Assembly: GCA_007570785.1 (NCBI GenBank)
Contig: ML660203.1
Location: 8,366,638-8,430,637, forward strand
Direction: 5' to 3'
Origin: Antilocapra americana
Taxonomy: Eukaryota; Chordata; Mammalia; Artiodactyla; Antilocapridae
DNA length: 64,000 nt
Every line of letters begins with the position of its first letter. Positions within the stretch are counted from its first letter, which is position 1. A model generated the notes under the pieces. It had not been told where the DNA came from. It searched no databases and saw only the letters and a list, made by a program, of their open reading frames with translations. The translations under genes were made by a program, and so were the position numbers. Of the stretch, positions 61,647 through 64,000 are shown piece by piece.

Positions 61647-62459
61647 CTAAAAAAATATTAAAAACAAAAAAAGATCCTGTTACCAATCCAATTTCATAGG
61701 ACATACATGGTAACCAAATTCATAAGATAGGCTGAAACTGACAAGGGCAGGTAGGGGAGATGGTTACTGGGATGAAGATGTTTCTGCTGTTTAACACTGG
61801 GAGTCAAAACAAAAGGGCTGGATACAGCCTTTTCCCATTTAAGGAGTTCTGGACAGGCAAGGCACAGCACTGATGATAAGTCTATCTTGTCCCTGAAAGT
61901 GCATCTAACAGCCCAGGACCACCAGGGAACACAACAAGTACACAGCTGGAAGGAGAGAGGCTGTTTCATCTCGAGGCAAACAGCATTCATGCCATCCACG
62001 GTTTTAGAGGGTCTTTGGACAAAGGAGGCACTCCTTCACCATTAATATTTCATACTGCTTTCCCAGCACACAGTTTGCATTGATACATTTTGTAGAATGA
62101 ATAGCCAGCAGTCAAACTGTGCCAACAGAGAACAATCTTAAACTAGGAGTGGGGAAGAGGGGAAAAGGCTAGCAAGAGTTCAAGTTCCCTGGTCACGGTT
62201 AAAGTGGAAAACAGAATCCAGGGCTGAGTCAGCTCCAAAGGCAGCAGGATTTCTACAGATGTCTCAATTCCTGTTTAAAAAACTGAAAACAAATACTTTG
62301 TCCTTCATTTTGAAGTCATATAAGTGCCAAACATAGTGATGAAATTTAAAACACAGGAATCCAGTCCAGTCAATACCAAGATTTTCAAGGGCTTATTTAA
62401 AAAAAAAAAAAAAAAAAGCTAGCATAATGCTCCACATGGAATGAGTGCTTAATGATGAG

Positions 62460-62594
62460 GCGGCTGCTGCTGCTAAGTCACTTCAGTCGTGTCCGACTCT
62501 GTGCGGACCCCATAGACAGCAGCCCACCAGGCTCCCCTGTCCCTGAGATTCTCCAGGCAAGAACACTGGAGTGGGTTGCCATTTCCTTCTCCAA
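62460..62594 (-). mobile_element. Bov-A2 right-monomer SINE
   Basis: On the minus strand it starts ttggagaaggaaatggcaac and ends gtgacttagcagcagcagcc, which fits the second unit of Bov-A2. Flanking taatgatgag lies at 62450-62459 and 62595-62604. It lies upstream of the first Tudor 2 exon and downstream of the Tudor 1 exon. Confidence 0.85.
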
Positions 62595-62874
62595 TAATGA
62601 TGAGACAGCAGATGAGCTTAATAAGCAATCTAAAGGGATACAGCAGAATAAAACAATCAAATTAGTTTATAAGCTGTCACATCAATCACGTCATACAAGC
62701 AGATGACAACTGAGATTCTTCAACAACCCCAAGAGGCCGTGGAGATCTCAAGGTTGCACTCCAAGCCTAAATAAGGATGGTCCCCAGCTGCTACAGACTT
62801 TCACACTAAAAATCAAAGACTCAGCCCAATGGCTGAGCCTGCTCATCACTGAACTGCCCAGAGTTGTTACTCAC

Positions 62875-63046
62875 AGATGATCCTTCCTCTTCATGCAATC
62901 CCTCCTTCCTCAGCTGTATTTTCTCTAAAGGACGTAAATAAGGACTGTCCCAGCAGAACCACTCATCATAACGATGGTTCCAACGCTTGAAATGGATGAG
63001 TACTTTTCCTTCTTCGTAATCAATATCTTCTATGTGAGCTGGATAC
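62875..63046 (-). CDS. PHF20: PHF20 coding exon: most of Tudor domain 1
   Basis: The 172-nt exon encodes about residues 29-85 ([19 protein letters not shown]... to ...HEEEGSS), the second half of the first Tudor/MBT-like domain and the start of the linker to Tudor 2. It contains the aromatic-rich strand segment with [12 protein letters not shown], typical of this Tudor family. The acceptor reads gactcag before G-TAT and the donor is TCT/gtgagt. The exon begins with the last base of the codon for W28 and ends on a complete codon (phase 0). The upstream exon with the initiator Met and the first 27 residues is not in the window. Confidence 0.95.
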
Positions 63047-63479
63047 CTGAGTCAGGAAAGGAAAAAAAAATTGAAATGCCCTTAATATCCACCTAAAATA
63101 ATCAAAATGATACTTTTCCAAACCTCTTATCAAAGAAGTAGATCTCAAAGTACTAAATAAAGCCTATCACTTAGCAGTTCTCTGTCACTGCACCAAATTG
63201 AAAATCATGGAGCCTCACAGACTTGGAATTCAAATCTCATCCTGGATAGTCCTTAAACTGTGATTAAATTAGCCTTTCAGAGCCTGAGCTCTTTCGTGTA
63301 AAGCAGAGGAAGGATACACTGTGTACACTGTGTTGCAGTGAGTCAAACAAGACGACACATACACAAACCTGAGCACAAGAGAGGCAAGAAGCAAACAATT
63401 AACAACTAGATTGTATTTTACAGGTGTCGAAAAATTAGAATAACCAGGCAGCACAGACCGCGTTAGTCTCAATTTTAAG

Positions 63480-63740
63480 AATTTTGTAATCTATATATTG
63501 GAATATCATGCAGTTGTTAAAAAAAGAAGATGGCTCTATGTCATGATATGGAAAGCTCTCCCAAGATGAACCATTAAATGAAAAGAGTGAGGTGCAGAAC
63601 ACTGTGTACAGTAAGTAAACTACTACTTATGTTTTTTTAACAAGACAAAAAAGAATATACATATTCAAACATGCTTAAATATGCATAAAACATCTGGAGA
63701 ATACGCAAGAAACTAACACTGGTTACTTGTAAAAATGTGG
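63480..63740 (+). mobile_element. Old L1 3'-like sequence
   Basis: The phrases tattggaatatcatgcagtt and gaaagctctcccaagatgaa resemble L1 tail text. Diverged, low certainty. Confidence 0.4.
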
Positions 63741-63907
63741 TCAGTTCAGTAGATAGGCTCTTTCAATCTCCAATCATTCTTCTTCTAGACATAGAGTTAG
63801 GTAAGCTAGCAGCTACATTTGCTTGACTCACTTGAAACTGGCAATCAAGGTCATGGAGATCTGTCAGTTTGGAAGCAACTGTCATGACAAGAGCTAGTAC
63901 TTCAGTG

Positions 63908-64000
63908 CAGGACTGCTCAAACTCTTATGCAATGCAAATCATGAGGGGATCTTGTTAAATGCAGATTCTGATTCAGTAGATGGAGCTAAGGCAGTAAAAG
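63908..64000 (+). mobile_element. MER5A-like element running off the window
   Basis: The text gactgctcaaactcttatgc, gaggggatcttgttaaatgc and attctgattcagtagatgga fits the 5' half of MER5A. It is cut by the window end. Confidence 0.65.

Overview
The window is mammalian nuclear DNA from a ruminant, most likely a bovid. The evidence is dense Bov-tA/Bov-A SINEs, CHR-type tRNA-derived SINEs, BovB (RTE) LINE copies and ruminant-type L1 3' ends, interspersed with the usual mammalian MIR, L2, MER3, MER5 and MLT1 relics. I cannot tell cattle from buffalo, yak, sheep or goat by eye.

Only one functional gene is supported: PHF20 (PHD finger protein 20), running on the minus strand through the whole window. 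Eleven consecutive internal coding exons are visible, from 62875-63046 (first Tudor domain) down to 4668-4846 (start of the PHD finger). Every exon has AG/GT borders and a continuous frame, giving 642 whole codons, about residues 29-670 if 28 residues lie upstream as in human. The start-codon exon lies beyond position 64000 and the rest of the PHD finger and C-terminus lie before position 1. In order, the exons encode the end of Tudor 1, Tudor 2, a charged linker with an AT-hook, a C2H2 zinc finger, a poly-lysine basic tract, a Ser/acidic segment and the first PHD zinc ligands. PHF20 is a reader subunit of the MOF/KAT8-NSL acetyltransferase complex. Its Tudor domain reads methyl-lysine, for example on p53, and its PHD finger reads H3K4me2.

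Layout on the + strand: 1-4667 is intron with L1, a BovB fragment and Bov-tA copies. 4668-7217 holds three exons (acidic/PHD start, Cys/Ser linker, poly-Lys). 7218-24278 is a 17 kb intron with a BovB-in-L1 nest and an RPL21 processed pseudogene. 24279-24557 is the C2H2 exon. 24558-43152 is an 18.6 kb intron with MLT1 LTRs, a truncated 5S rRNA retropseudogene and layered L1s. 43153-49854 holds four linker exons. 49855-63046 holds the three Tudor exons, separated by introns rich in L1, L2 and MER5. 63047-64000 is intron.

I found no prokaryotic or new multigene system. The most notable observations are a tailless 3'-truncated 5S rRNA retropseudogene with target-site duplications, an inverted BovB inside an L1, a run of six phase 1-1 PHF20 exons with one atypical splice donor, and a small cluster of near-palindromic repeats.
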